Positions 21,608 through 31,630 of a stretch of DNA of 64,000 nt are shown here, piece after piece. The notes under the pieces were generated by a model. That model searched no databases, had not been told where the DNA came from, and was given only the letters and a program-made list of their open reading frames with translations. Numbering within the stretch: position 1 is the stretch's first letter; each line of letters opens with the position of its first letter. This stretch comes from Hemileia vastatrix (Eukaryota > Basidiomycota > Pucciniomycetes > Pucciniales > Zaghouaniaceae): positions 3,731,683 through 3,795,682 of the forward strand of contig JASXTE010000002.1 of NCBI GenBank assembly GCA_030280995.1, given 5' to 3'. Position numbers and translations under genes: made by a program.

Positions 21608-22085
21608 CCAGTTTAGAGTCTTAGTGGACAGTGATAAATTAAAAGATTGAATTGAGTTATCCAAACAAGATTGACATTCCAATTTAAAGTCTTGGTAGAC
21701 CAAACATATAATCGATTGCCAGTTTATGGTCTTGGTGGACCAAAGATCGTTTAGGTGCATAAATAACTTGATAAATTCCTAAATAAGGCCTAGGCTTGAC
21801 CAAAGATTGAATAAATTTGATAATCCAGTTTAATGTCATAGTGGACCAAACATTTGATCAACAAGTAATCCAGTATAAGGCCATAGTGGACCAATGAATG
21901 TTGAATTATCCTGCAGATAATGATTTTCCAGTTTAAAGTCATAGTGGACTAAACAATGAATGAACTACCAGTTTAAAGTCATGGTGGACCAAACATTTAA
22001 TCGATAAGAAATCCAGTTTAAGGTCATGGTGGACCCAACAGCTTGATAACAGTCCAGTTTAAGGTCTTGGTGGACCTAACAACTT
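21608..22085. repeat. Array of about nine hairpin motifs (GTC-type)
   Basis: Copies of CCAGTTTAAGGTCATGGTGG followed by ACCAAAC occur at about 21608, 21679, 21719, 21825, 21870, 21928, 21968, 22013 and 22054. Each can fold with GTTT/AAAC and GGTC/GACC arms around a 5-6-base loop. Some copies change both arms together (AGTC with GACT). The same motif with other stem sequences recurs elsewhere in this element. Confidence 0.85.
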
Positions 22086-22170
22086 CTCTATCCTTGAACC
22101 CAGATTTTGCCACCAGCTTTCTTCATCCTAGTTTCAAGTTTTCTTCTTCAAAAAAATATCTCCTAACAAG

Positions 22171-23184
22171 ATGAAACCTTCTGACTTCATTGCTTCAGCT
22201 GATCAATCTTGAAAATACTGTGCCTTCACCCATAGGGAATGTATCTTCTCTTTTAACTGGCAAAAGCACACTTATAACAGGGCCTGTTTATCCTGTTATG
22301 AGAAGAAAAGAAAATGTTCTGGCTTGAACTGTGGTTCTTTCCCCATCACTGCTACTAGCTTCGCTGCCTTCTGCAAACCTCTTCCTTCTTCTTCACCTTC
22401 TACTCCACCCCCTATTCTATCAACCTCTAAAGATCCCATCCCTTTTTCTCCATCAGCCTATTTAAATCTTTCTCCATCACCTAATCCTCTGGGTCCTTCT
22501 CTCCAATCTAGACTTGCTGCTACTCCCCCGAGAACTCTTGCTGCTCCCAGGGCCATGCTTCAACCTTCTAACAATTCTTCTCCTTCTTCCAACATCTTGA
22601 AGCACAAAAGGTCCTATAATAGCCAGCAGTCTTCATCTTCTCTTGTATCATCCAAAAGGCCCAGAACATCTACTTCAAACACCAAATCCAACACCAGTCC
22701 TCCTCATCTATCAAAAATAAAAAATCCTTTTCTAAACATAAAAAATCCCACTCCATTACCAAGTAAGCCATTTATCTATGATCATGATATTGTTGACACA
22801 GGTTAGTTGTCTCTTTTTATTTTCTTAATCTTCAGGCTTTAATTTGCTGATATTTTAATTTGATAAGCGTCCACCGGTTCTCCAATTTCATATTCAGCTT
22901 ATGAACTACCAGAACCTAATCCAAGCTTCCCTAGAGTTCCAATTCACCTAGTGTCTGAAAAGCTTTTTGCTAATTTCAATAACCTTATCGCTTATTTCCA
23001 ACAATACCCACCCTCTGATAGATCAGAATCTTGGATGAGAGAGCAACTGTTAAGAGACCTTTTCAAAATAGCCAACTGGCTTCAACACTATCGTGACCGT
23101 GAAATAAGATTCGAATCCCAGGAAATCGATCAAGGTCCTTCTAAATTTTCTAATTTTGATTCTTCAAAAGATAACAACCCTTGA
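22171..23184 (+). pseudogene. Antisense gene B in gypsy IV: diverged paralogue of gene A, stop at first Cys
   Basis: ATG at 22171 opens a frame that meets TGA at 22210-22212, precisely where the first Cys of the cluster should be. The frame then continues with CX6CX14CX2CX6C, ending YEKKRKC. A long Ser/Pro-rich linker follows. Intron 22802-22897 (donor GTTAGT, acceptor TTCAG, 96 nt) joins to a helical carboxy domain with NNLIAYFQQYPP that aligns with the same region of gene A. The architecture (cluster, linker, intron at the same relative place, helical domain) shows that A and B are duplicates. Apart from the TGA the frame is open. Initiation at an ATG near 22324 would give a protein lacking the zinc cluster. 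Confidence 0.72.
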
Positions 23185-23265
23185 TGGTGTTCTTCCTGGT
23201 ATGTAGCTTTCTTGAATAATGTTTGAAAAATAAAATATAAACATCTAAACTACCTAAAACTAAAA

Positions 23266-23645
23266 TACCTTTTTTTTTATTTATTTATTTATTTTTTTTA
23301 TTTTTATTTTTTTTTATATTTATTTTATTTTATTTATTTATTTATTTTTATTATTTTTATTTTTTTTTATTTTATTTTATTTTATTTTATTTTTATATTT
23401 TTAGTTATTTTATTATTTATTATTTTTTTTTTATTATTTTTATTTTTATTTTTTTTACCATTTAAAATAAAAGATTTTTTTTTTTTTACCATTTAAAATA
23501 AAAGATTTTTTTTTTAAAAAAAAAGATAGTTTTGAAATAAAAGTTAAAATTTAATTTTTAAAGAAAGATAAACGAATGTGAAAAGAAAGATAAAAAAAGT
23601 AATAAAAAAAAATTTTTTTTTTTTTTTAAAATAAAATTTTAAAAG
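23266..23645. repeat. T/A-rich low-complexity tract
   Basis: Runs of TTTTA and poly-T on the plus strand, then A-rich sequence, between gene B and pol. There is no coding signal. The following stretch to 24319 holds one further GTC-type hairpin motif at about 23973 and nothing else I recognise. Confidence 0.85.
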
Positions 23646-24319
23646 ATGCCCCCCAGCCATTTGATGAGCCGTACCCTTGACATCATACCCACATCCAAGT
23701 GCAACTTGATGTGGTTACACAATTTTGAGAAATTGAAAAGAAAAGAAAATAAATGAAAGTTTTTAGAAGATAATTTTTATAATGATGATCACTGGGTGGG
23801 CTCCCTCCAATTTATAAAAAATGATTAGAGACCACCAGTGAGCATCACCTTTACAATAATTCATAATATATATTAAAGAAAAGAAATCACAATCTAACAT
23901 AAAAAATCAAAAACAAAATAAAATAAAAAGAATCTTGAATCCGGCGTTGAGAGCGGTGTCTCTTGATTCGTTCCAGTTTATAGTCTTAGTGGACTTCCTA
24001 TAATTAAAAGACAAAGCCAGGATTCAACTAGAAACAGGGAAAATTTTGGAAACGAACATTATGGGGTAATTGTGTATAGAGCAGCCAGCCCATCAATTAC
24101 CCCCACACTTGCCAATATTAAATTAAGAAGGTTCCCCTGTGAACACTTCTTCCAATAAATTTTAAAAAATTTTCCAACACCATCTTCACCCATATTTTAA
24201 GAATTTTAAGTTTTTTGAAAATTTCAAAGAATGGCTTCTTGAATTTCGTTAAGTTTCATCATAGTTTCTTTGCCCATATACAGTGTAACGATAGTAAAGT
24301 ATTTTTGATAAAAAAGAAG

Positions 24320-24445
24320 ATAGTTTATCCTCATTGCGGAGGAATCCATAAAATTTCGTTGATATCATAGTTTATCCTCATTGCGGAGGTATCCATAAAA
24401 TTTCTTTTAAAATGTCATAGTTTATCCTCGTTGCGGAGGTAGACT
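24320..24445. repeat. Three CCTC-type hairpin motifs at the end of gypsy IV pol
   Basis: TAGTTTATCCTCATTGCGGA followed by GG occurs at about 24321, 24368 and 24418 at about 50-bp spacing, with CCTC/GAGG stems; the outer arms TTTAT and ATAAA also pair. The last copy overlaps the end of the pol frame. Confidence 0.8.
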
Positions 24446-26069
24446 TCAGCACTCCGGGTACCTCTAGGATAGAACCGTTTCACTTGATCGGCCGCTACCC
24501 TCTTCTTCAATACTACACCATCAAACTCTTCTAACACATATGAACCGCCGGAAACTTGCTCCTTGATTTTATACGGTCCATTCCACCTATCTGCAAACAT
24601 CTTTCCCCACTGACTTTCCAAACTCCTATTATACACCAGAACCATATCACCTGGGTTCAAAGGTTTTCTTAATCGATGTGCCAACCGCTCATCCCAATAT
24701 CTGACTGATTGATTTCGGATCTTCATCATCCGCGAATATGCCTTTTCTAAATATTCTTCTTTCTTTTCTAGCTGCATCATTCTTGCACACAATAATTCTT
24801 CAGTAGTTTTGACGGTGTCCCAGTCAACTCCAAGATATGATTCAGCTTCTAAATCAACCGGTAAAACTGCTTTCTGTCCAAAAACAAGTTCATAAGGTGA
24901 AAATCCGGTCGTCCTTTTGGCAGTGATTCGATCAGCAAATAAAACTAAAGGTAAATAGTGCCTCCACTTTTCGGCACTTGTCCCACACATTTTAACTAAG
25001 GCATCCTTAATAACTTGATGCCCTCTTTCCACCATGCCTTCAGCTTCAGGATAATATGGGGTTGCTACCCTAACCTTTGATCCAACTTTCAATACGGCCT
25101 CTTTAAACTCTGTCCCAAATTCAGGACCTCCATCTACTGTTACCAACTTCATCACTCCATATCGATACACCCAATTATTTAACAAAAATTCTGCCACATT
25201 TTTAGCAGTCAAATTAATAAGAGGCGCTGCCTCTGCCCAACCAGATAAATCATCTCTGGCCACAATTAAATATTTATACCATCCCTCTTTTATATGAACG
25301 GCATCTAAACTAACTCTCCCAGAGAGCGTATATTCACCGGTCACACGTCCAGGTTCTTTTGGCCTTAAATAACTTTGTCTTTGACATTCTTCGCATGACT
25401 GAACCCACTGTTTAACAGCCATCTTCATGCCAGGCCACCAAAATTGATCAGAAATTCTTCTAAACGTTTCTCCAACGCCTCTATGCCCAATATCTTCATG
25501 CAGTGATTTCAAAACTAATTCTTGCCCCTTCTCTTGAGTTATAACTACTTGAGGATTTGGATACCTTCTCCTCATTAAACGTCGACCAGATAGGTAAAAT
25601 GTAGATGACTTCCTCTTGATAGCCACCCATTCATCGTCTTCACAATCTTCTGGCCTCTCTAAAGTCAAAAAATATTTGACTAACAAAAAATAAAAACCAG
25701 TCTGACCCCAGACTTCATCTTGAAAATCAATTAATATAACATCAATAGGGACTTCTCTATCACCAATATCACCTGCACATGAATGAGCCAATAATTGTTG
25801 ACCTCTAAATAAATCTTTAATCGAGCTGTGTCGACTTTTTTCTTCTGAACCTTTGGATCCTTCGTAAACCATATTCGAAAATACCTCTTTCTCTTTATCC
25901 ACCTTTTTATTTAAATTCTCTAATTCTCCAACATATACACCATTCCTTAAATTACTACTATCCCACACTACTAATCCATCTTCCTCTACATATACCACAT
26001 CTTCTTCTACCTCCTTTCTACCTAATTTATCTACACCTTTTCCAACACCTTTATTAACATAAAAAATAT

Positions 26070-26160
26070 TTTCCAGTTTATCCTCTTGGTGGAGGTCATC
26101 ATCATAATCTAAACACAATAATCCTGCCAGTTTAACCTCATGGGGGAGGTATGGAAAGTC
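26070..26160. repeat. Two hairpin motifs in frame within pol
   Basis: CCAGTTTATCCTCTTGGTGG followed by AGG at about 26072, and CCAGTTTAACCTCATGGGGG followed by AGG at about 26130. On the coding strand they give LHQEDKL and LPHEVKL, the same peptide pattern as LQQEVKL in the repeats at 28.1-28.6 kb. They lie in the variable linker between RNase H and integrase. Confidence 0.75.
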
Positions 26161-28127
26161 TTCAGCTCCTTTAGTGCTGGCTTTGATAATAGGTATATCT
26201 TCATCGAACTCTTCTGAGTCTGAATCTTCTTCAGTGGGTGGTCTCCTTGATAAACCATCTGGCATAGTAAAAGTCTTGCCAGGCTTATGAACTAAATCGA
26301 ACAAAAAATGTTGAATAAAAGCTACCCATCTTGTCATGGGTGCGTTCGGTAAACTTGGGGAATTAATCATCTGGATTAACGATTTCGCATCCACTTGCAA
26401 CTCAAAATGTTGCCCCCACAAAATATGCTGAAGTTTCTTCAGTATTTTTGCCACACCACATAATTCCAATTTCGGTTGAGAATATCTTGATTCGACCTCA
26501 GTAAATACTACAGATTCATACCTAACTGGCCTGATATAACCAGCTTTATCCATCTGAGACAAAACCGCCCCAGCTGCAACCTGACTTGAATCAACTGCTA
26601 AATAAATTCTACCAGCTTCTTTTCCATAATCCAACTTGTGCAGGACTAAATCCTTCCCCACAACCTCCTTTAACTTCACAAACGCCTTCTCACACTCTTC
26701 ATCCCACTCCCAGTCTGCATCCTTTCTCGTTAACCGTCTCAATGGAGCTGCCAATGAAGAAAAGTCCTTGATAAACATTCTAACTTATACACAAATGCCT
26801 AAAAACCCTCTAACTTCGGTTGTATTCTTGGGTCTTGGCCAGGACTGAATTTTGTTAACTTTCTTCTTGGACATAATCCTACCCTCTCTACATACCACAT
26901 GGCCTAATATTTCTAAAGCTGGCACACAACAGGAAAATTTTGAACCTGAAATAGTTAAACCAGACTCTTCAATTCGAAACAAGATTCTTTCTAAAGTAAT
27001 TGCAAACTCCCAAATGAATTTGCGTATCCCGGGATTCTCTTCCAACACCTGGTTATCATAGTCGGTTGTTGGTCCCTTAATTCCTCCATCATCTATAAAG
27101 ATTCCAGCATATTGTGGAATTTTGTCTTGAAGGATCCAATCCATCTGAGCTTGATAAACTGCAACCAAAATTTGTTGCTCCTTGAGGTAATCTTGTTAGC
27201 TGTAAACGTCCTAGTGGCATATCAAATGTAGTGAGAGGCCTGGAGGCAGGATGTAACTCTCTCTCATCATATCCACCCATAATATCTCCCAATCCATAAC
27301 ACACTCTCCCTGCAAACGCTTCAACAAACTCCTCAGCACTAGGCGGTATCCCAGCATCCTTTATTGTAACCCTATTTAATCCCCTAAGATCATGAACAAC
27401 TCTAAGCTTGCCATTCGGTTTCTTGATACAAAATACCGGACTAGAATAACTTGACGTTGATTGCTCATACAGTCCAGTGCGTATCCGTTCTCTGACAACT
27501 TCAATATAGGCTTCTTTTAATGCAGCCGGAATAGGAATCGGTTTCTGCTGCCACGGTTCATGACATACCACAGGAATCATGTAAGGCTCCCCATAGGAAT
27601 GCTTCAACACACCCCTCTCCTCTTCTACAAAAGCAATGGCCTTCTCTCGCTTGACCATCACATCCAACAACAACTTCTTCTCTTCTCCAGACAACCAACC
27701 ATCAGGTCCAAAATTAACAACACCCAGTCTCTCAAAAGTGATTCTTGACGTCTCAGAAAATTCAGGCGGATTCTTTACCAATGGACTTTCATAAGGATCT
27801 CTTGATAACCTTGGTCTTCTCAAAGGTGGATTTAATTCAGCAGGTAGCGGTTCATTAATAGGTCGAACTTTATTTGCTACTTTCTTATATTTGGCTGCGT
27901 CCACATCTAAATAAGCTTGAGGTATAACATTTACTTTTGTATCGCCATTAAAAATTTCATCAAATAAATCTTCTTCATCATCAGAATCGGAATAAGAAAA
28001 ATTAGAAAAATATTTTATTTCATTTTTAAATTTTACCCTTTTTTATTTTCCCTTGTCTAATTTATAAACAGATTTTCCAACACCTTTGCTTCCCTTATCC
28101 AACAGTAAATCGCCCGTAAAGAAAGTT

Positions 28128-28620
28128 GGAAGTTTAACCTCTTGCTGGAGGTCTGGAATAGAAGGAGATAATTGCAGTTTAACCTCTTGCTGGAGGTCCG
28201 GAATAACATTTTCACATAAGTTATTTTTTTGTGTTTTCATTATACTAAGATTTTTAATCGTGTTTTGATGTGATATTTGCAGTTTACCCTCATGCTGGAG
28301 GCCCATAATAGAAGGTGATAATTGCAGTTTAACCTCTTGCTGGAGGTCCAGAATAACATTTTCACATAAGTTATTTTTTTGTGTTTTAATTATACTAAGA
28401 TTTTTAATCGTGTTTTGATGTGATATTTGCAGTTTACCCTCTTTCTGGAGGCCCATAATAGAAGGTGATAATTGCAGTTTAACCTCTTGCTGGAGGTCCA
28501 GAATAACATTTTCACATAAGTTATTTTTTTGTGTTTTAATTATACTAAGATTTTTAATCGGGTTTTCATAAGATTTTTGCAGTTTACCCTCTTGCTGGAG
28601 ATCACAAAACATACCCTTCC
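28128..28620 (-). repeat. 150-bp tandem repeat coding a 50-residue unit, with hairpin motifs
   Basis: The unit boundary GCAGTTTAACCTCTTGCTGG falls at 28174, 28324 and 28474, exactly 150 bp apart, so the repeat preserves the pol frame. Each unit contains two CCTC/GAGG hairpin motifs, encoding LQQEVKLQ and LQ(K/H)EGKLQ on the minus strand. Incomplete units flank the array. Confidence 0.9.
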
Positions 28621-28857
28621 AATTTTTATCCAACCTAATTTGGCCCATTTTGCCTTTTTCACCATTTTTAAATTTAATTGAAAAACAGGGTAAATCCAAT
28701 AAACATATAGAAAAGTCCAAAACGTATTTGCACTCCAAAGTAATATTAACAGAAAATAATTGAGAATCCACTTGAATTATCTCCAAGTGAGCTGACCTAT
28801 TGCAATCCGGGATCTCATTGTGAGGAGAGATTACAACATTAGAGTGATCAGCCCCTG

Positions 28858-31452
28858 CTACCCCAAAAAATGAGGGCATCCATCCCTTTCCAACAAACAT
28901 AATTCACCAGAAGCCGTCCGTTTTATATGCCGCTTCTTGGTGCAAACACAACACTGGCACAGAGTAGTAATCCCTGGTCGTGTTTCCCAACCTTCATCTC
29001 CAGGAGGCGCTAACCGCATATGTAACCTCCGCATATCTTCACCAGTGATCTCCAAACTAATCCCCATGCCAGATTGATACCCTATCCTGGCCTCAAAATC
29101 CATCAAAAAAGGACCACCAAGAACAGTTTTTACTGCTCCTCTGGCCACATAAAAGTGAATCTTACCAAAAGATCCACCAATGCCTAACCTGACATGCTCA
29201 GCTATACCCATCAGCTCGGTTGCATGCCCTCCAATGCCTCTGAGGTTTCCCCCAGTTCCACTTTTAATTGGCAAGCCTATACTTGTCGCTTGCTCCAATG
29301 AAATTAAATTAATTTGAGACCCTGAATCAACCAAGGGCTTTACTTCTTTACCATTAAGAGTTACCACCAGGTAACCCAGGGGAGCGGAAAAATGTGTATC
29401 TACATCTTCCCCAAACTTTTCAGCATTTTCACAAATATATTCCACCTCTCCAGTGGAAACCCGATGCCTTGTCAAATGCTTCTTTTGCTTTTCAGCAAGC
29501 GCCGGACTAATTGTAAATAACTCCCCCAAAGATAAGGGAATCTGCAGTTGATTCACCCTATTCAAAACTGCGTCCATCGCATTAGCTTGACCAGAAACTA
29601 CTGGCCGCTCATACTGGACCTTTGATTTAACAACCTTGGCCCTGGGTACCTCTTGAGGTCCAACCGAGCCATCTTCACCCCCCATAATAACATCTTCACT
29701 TTCTATAACCCTAACTCCGTCACCAGCTTCTTGCACTAATCCTGATCCATCGCTGGTCCTTCTTACTCCCTCCATTGGGATGGGACCGCTAAAACTTGGT
29801 CTGGGTAGAGACGCCAACGGTACGTCCTCCTCAGAATCCGAATCATCCTCTGGAATAGGCTCACCATTTAAATCAAACTTGCCATAACTAGGGGGCCCCA
29901 TATCAGCAATCCCCTTCTGCATTTTATATAATTCGTCCTTAGAGTAAGGGTTCAATTTGTTGGCGGCAGTTTGAGCACTAGAATTCTTGTCCTTAGAGTA
30001 AGGGTTCACTTTGTTATTGGCCTTGCCAGGATTAGCCCTCAATTGGCTCTGAATGCTACTCTTCGCCTTATTAGCAGCTGCTCTTCTAGCAGCATTAACA
30101 TCGTATTTGCCAGCCATACAGCTTCCCTCCACCTGGGCAACCGTTGCCAGCTCTAAACCACCAAAAGAAGTAGAAAATGTGGCTTTACTGACCTCTTTCT
30201 CCTTTCCCTTGTCAGCTTTACCACCATTACCATTACCATTTTTGCCACCCTTGGCATTAACATCTTCATCCATCACCTCTTCAAATCTGGCTCTCCTTTC
30301 AGCGGTTAAACTTCTTCTGACCAAATCAGAAGGAGACTGTCCATCACTGGGCTTGATGAATGAACCATCAGGAAATTTATAAACTTTACCGTCAAAAAGA
30401 ACTCGCCCAGAATCCATATCCTTATCAAGAGCAAAACAAACTGTTGCTCTGTGCCCCCTCCTATTACAATAGGAGCACACCTTTGGCTCATCATAGCCAC
30501 CTCTATAACTACTACCACCATTCCCACCATTTCTCCCATTGCCTGGGAAGCGGTTACCATTATTATTGCCATTATAATTTTGACGTTCATAACCTCTGGA
30601 CTGATAAGAAGTCGACGTCGACGAAGAAGCGATTGGGGCCTTGTTAGCCTTCTGGGTTTCTTGAAAAAATATTTTTAATTGTTTCGTTAAATCGGCCAGG
30701 TGATTGACCATCTTATTATCTACATTGCCCTCCACTTTAGCAGCAGGTAATCCCATTTGTGCCTTCTTGGCCTCCTGGGCTTTGACCATAATATCGTTGT
30801 TTTTGGCCAAAACTCTGCTAACCTTGCTAACATATTGAGTGCAGGACTCTTGATATTTGTCCAATGATAACAACTTGAGATGGGCCTGAATGTTCTCTTT
30901 GATAACCTCCAGAGCCGGCAGTTTCTGCTCACCATTAGGCAGTTCCTTCATCAAATCTTTTCTTGAAAGATCCTTCAAGACGTCCATTCGAATATCCCTG
31001 CTGCATGCTGTCCAAAACAAATCTTTTGCTTGATTCTCATGCACTAACTCATCCACCAATATGAGATATTCCACCACTTCATCAAACTGAACACAGAGCT
31101 TTTTGAAGTCAGCCATAGAAGAAACTCCACCTTTTGCTTGCCAGTCTCCAACAATTTTATTGAGGTCCATCATAGTAAACGTAACACTAGCTTTAGAAAG
31201 CTTAACCCAATCCTTGTCCTTGAATGCCTGCATAGCAATAACCTCTTTTTCCACCTCCCTATGAGCAATAAAAAACCTAACTTGCTTCACCATATCCACA
31301 TGAGAAGCACCATCAACAGCAGCAGCAGCTTCATACCTGCTAATGGACCATTTAACCTCCTCCCCATCAAACTTTGGGCCATCCCAAGAAACAATTCTAA
31401 CTGAGGGAGTAAGAGGGTTAGAAGATCCAGAAGCAACAGCAGAAGAAGACAT
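28858..31452 (-). CDS. Gypsy IV gag-protease
   Basis: An open frame of 864 residues. The amino-terminal part is a helical capsid-like region. A CCHC zinc knuckle CSYCNRRGHRATVC lies near residue 330, preceded by a Gly/Asn-rich stretch. A low-complexity linker follows, then an aspartic protease near residue 700 with PLVDSGSQINLIS and a downstream GGPFL. It ends with a Cys-rich tail (CQCCVC) and a TAG at 28858-28860. The Met chosen is the first in a frame that begins shortly after the leader. Gag packages the RNA and builds the particle, and the protease matures it. Unlike chromoviruses I-III, protease here is in the gag frame and the shift to pol comes after it. No stop interrupts it. Confidence 0.9.
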   Translation of the reverse strand: MSSSAVASGSSNPLTPSVRIVSWDGPKFDGEEVKWSISRYEAAAAVDGASHVDMVKQVRFFIAHREVEKEVIAMQAFKDKDWVKLSKASVTFTMMDLNKIVGDWQAKGGVSSMADFKKLCVQFDEVVEYLILVDELVHENQAKDLFWTACSRDIRMDVLKDLSRKDLMKELPNGEQKLPALEVIKENIQAHLKLLSLDKYQESCTQYVSKVSRVLAKNNDIMVKAQEAKKAQMGLPAAKVEGNVDNKMVNHLADLTKQLKIFFQETQKANKAPIASSSTSTSYQSRGYERQNYNGNNNGNRFPGNGRNGGNGGSSYRGGYDEPKVCSYCNRRGHRATVCFALDKDMDSGRVLFDGKVYKFPDGSFIKPSDGQSPSDLVRRSLTAERRARFEEVMDEDVNAKGGKNGNGNGGKADKGKEKEVSKATFSTSFGGLELATVAQVEGSCMAGKYDVNAARRAAANKAKSSIQSQLRANPGKANNKVNPYSKDKNSSAQTAANKLNPYSKDELYKMQKGIADMGPPSYGKFDLNGEPIPEDDSDSEEDVPLASLPRPSFSGPIPMEGVRRTSDGSGLVQEAGDGVRVIESEDVIMGGEDGSVGPQEVPRAKVVKSKVQYERPVVSGQANAMDAVLNRVNQLQIPLSLGELFTISPALAEKQKKHLTRHRVSTGEVEYICENAEKFGEDVDTHFSAPLGYLVVTLNGKEVKPLVDSGSQINLISLEQATSIGLPIKSGTGGNLRGIGGHATELMGIAEHVRLGIGGSFGKIHFYVARGAVKTVLGGPFLMDFEARIGYQSGMGISLEITGEDMRRLHMRLAPPGDEGWETRPGITTLCQCCVCTKKRHIKRTASGELCLLERDGCPHFLG
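28864..28870 (-). promoter_or_regulatory. -1 ribosomal frameshift site T_TTT_TTG
   Basis: In the gag frame the message reads CAT TTT TTG GGG TAG. The heptamer T TTT TTG fits the X XXY YYZ rule and lies one codon before the gag stop. Slipping back one base gives TTT TTT GGG GTA, which is exactly the pol frame open at this point. The 43-base overlap and the frame relation (-1) agree. Confidence 0.8.
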
Positions 31453-31609
31453 CCCAATAAGTAAAGAAAAGCGTTAACAATCGATAAAATAACAAGCCTC
31501 TTGCAGGCCAATAACAAAAATCCAATTAGAGTTCCAGAAAATAAGCCTCTTGCAGGCTAATAACGTTCTTGATCCAAGTAAGTCTTAAAAGAAAGCTAGA
31601 GAAATCAAA
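31453..31609 (-). other. Gypsy IV 5' leader
   Basis: A short untranslated leader. It holds two copies, about 56 bp apart (near 31494 and 31550), of AAGCCTCTTGCAGGC, again a small hairpin (GCCT/AGGC) that looks like another stem variant of the hairpin family in this element. Confidence 0.6.
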
Positions 31610-31626
31610 CCCCATGTTGGGCGCCA
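31610..31626 (-). promoter_or_regulatory. Primer binding site of gypsy IV
   Basis: The minus strand reads TGGCGCCCAACATGGGG four bases after the end of the 5' LTR, a typical retroelement primer binding site beginning TGG, complementary to the CCA end of a tRNA. The tRNA was not identified. Confidence 0.8.
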
Positions 31627-31630
31627 ACTA

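Larger units (their letters stand above)
24415..28900 (-). pseudogene. Gypsy IV pol: RT, RNase H, integrase, reached by -1 frameshift
   Basis: The frame overlaps the end of gag by 43 bases and starts in a Lys/Gln-rich linker that contains a 50-residue tandem repeat. RT includes GKLRVVHDLRGLNR and LPQGATN, with the catalytic box written as IFIDDGG. RNase H has LAVDSSQVAAGA. Integrase has an HHCC domain (HEDIGHRG ... CEECQRQ) and a DDE core (VTVDGGPEF, YPEAEGMVERGHQ), then the GPY-type WNGPYKI. Lesions: in-frame TAA at 28043-28045 in the linker, a frame change near 27170 just after the RT motif LPQGATN, and TAA at about 26782 between RT and RNase H. The integrase half is long and uninterrupted. 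Otherwise length and order match Ty3/Gypsy pol. Confidence 0.92.

Noticed and set aside
21608..22085. CRISPR-like array, because repeats recur at about 40-bp spacing in part of the stretch
   Set aside because: Repeats are degenerate, spacing is uneven, the same motif is scattered over 10 kb of a eukaryotic retrotransposon, and no cas genes exist.
22171..22212. Use of TGA as a sense codon in this organism
   Set aside because: TGA is also found replacing Arg, Trp, Leu and Gly in decayed elements, and several intact-looking frames end in TGA, so ordinary mutation is the simpler reading; kept only as a low-interest tally.
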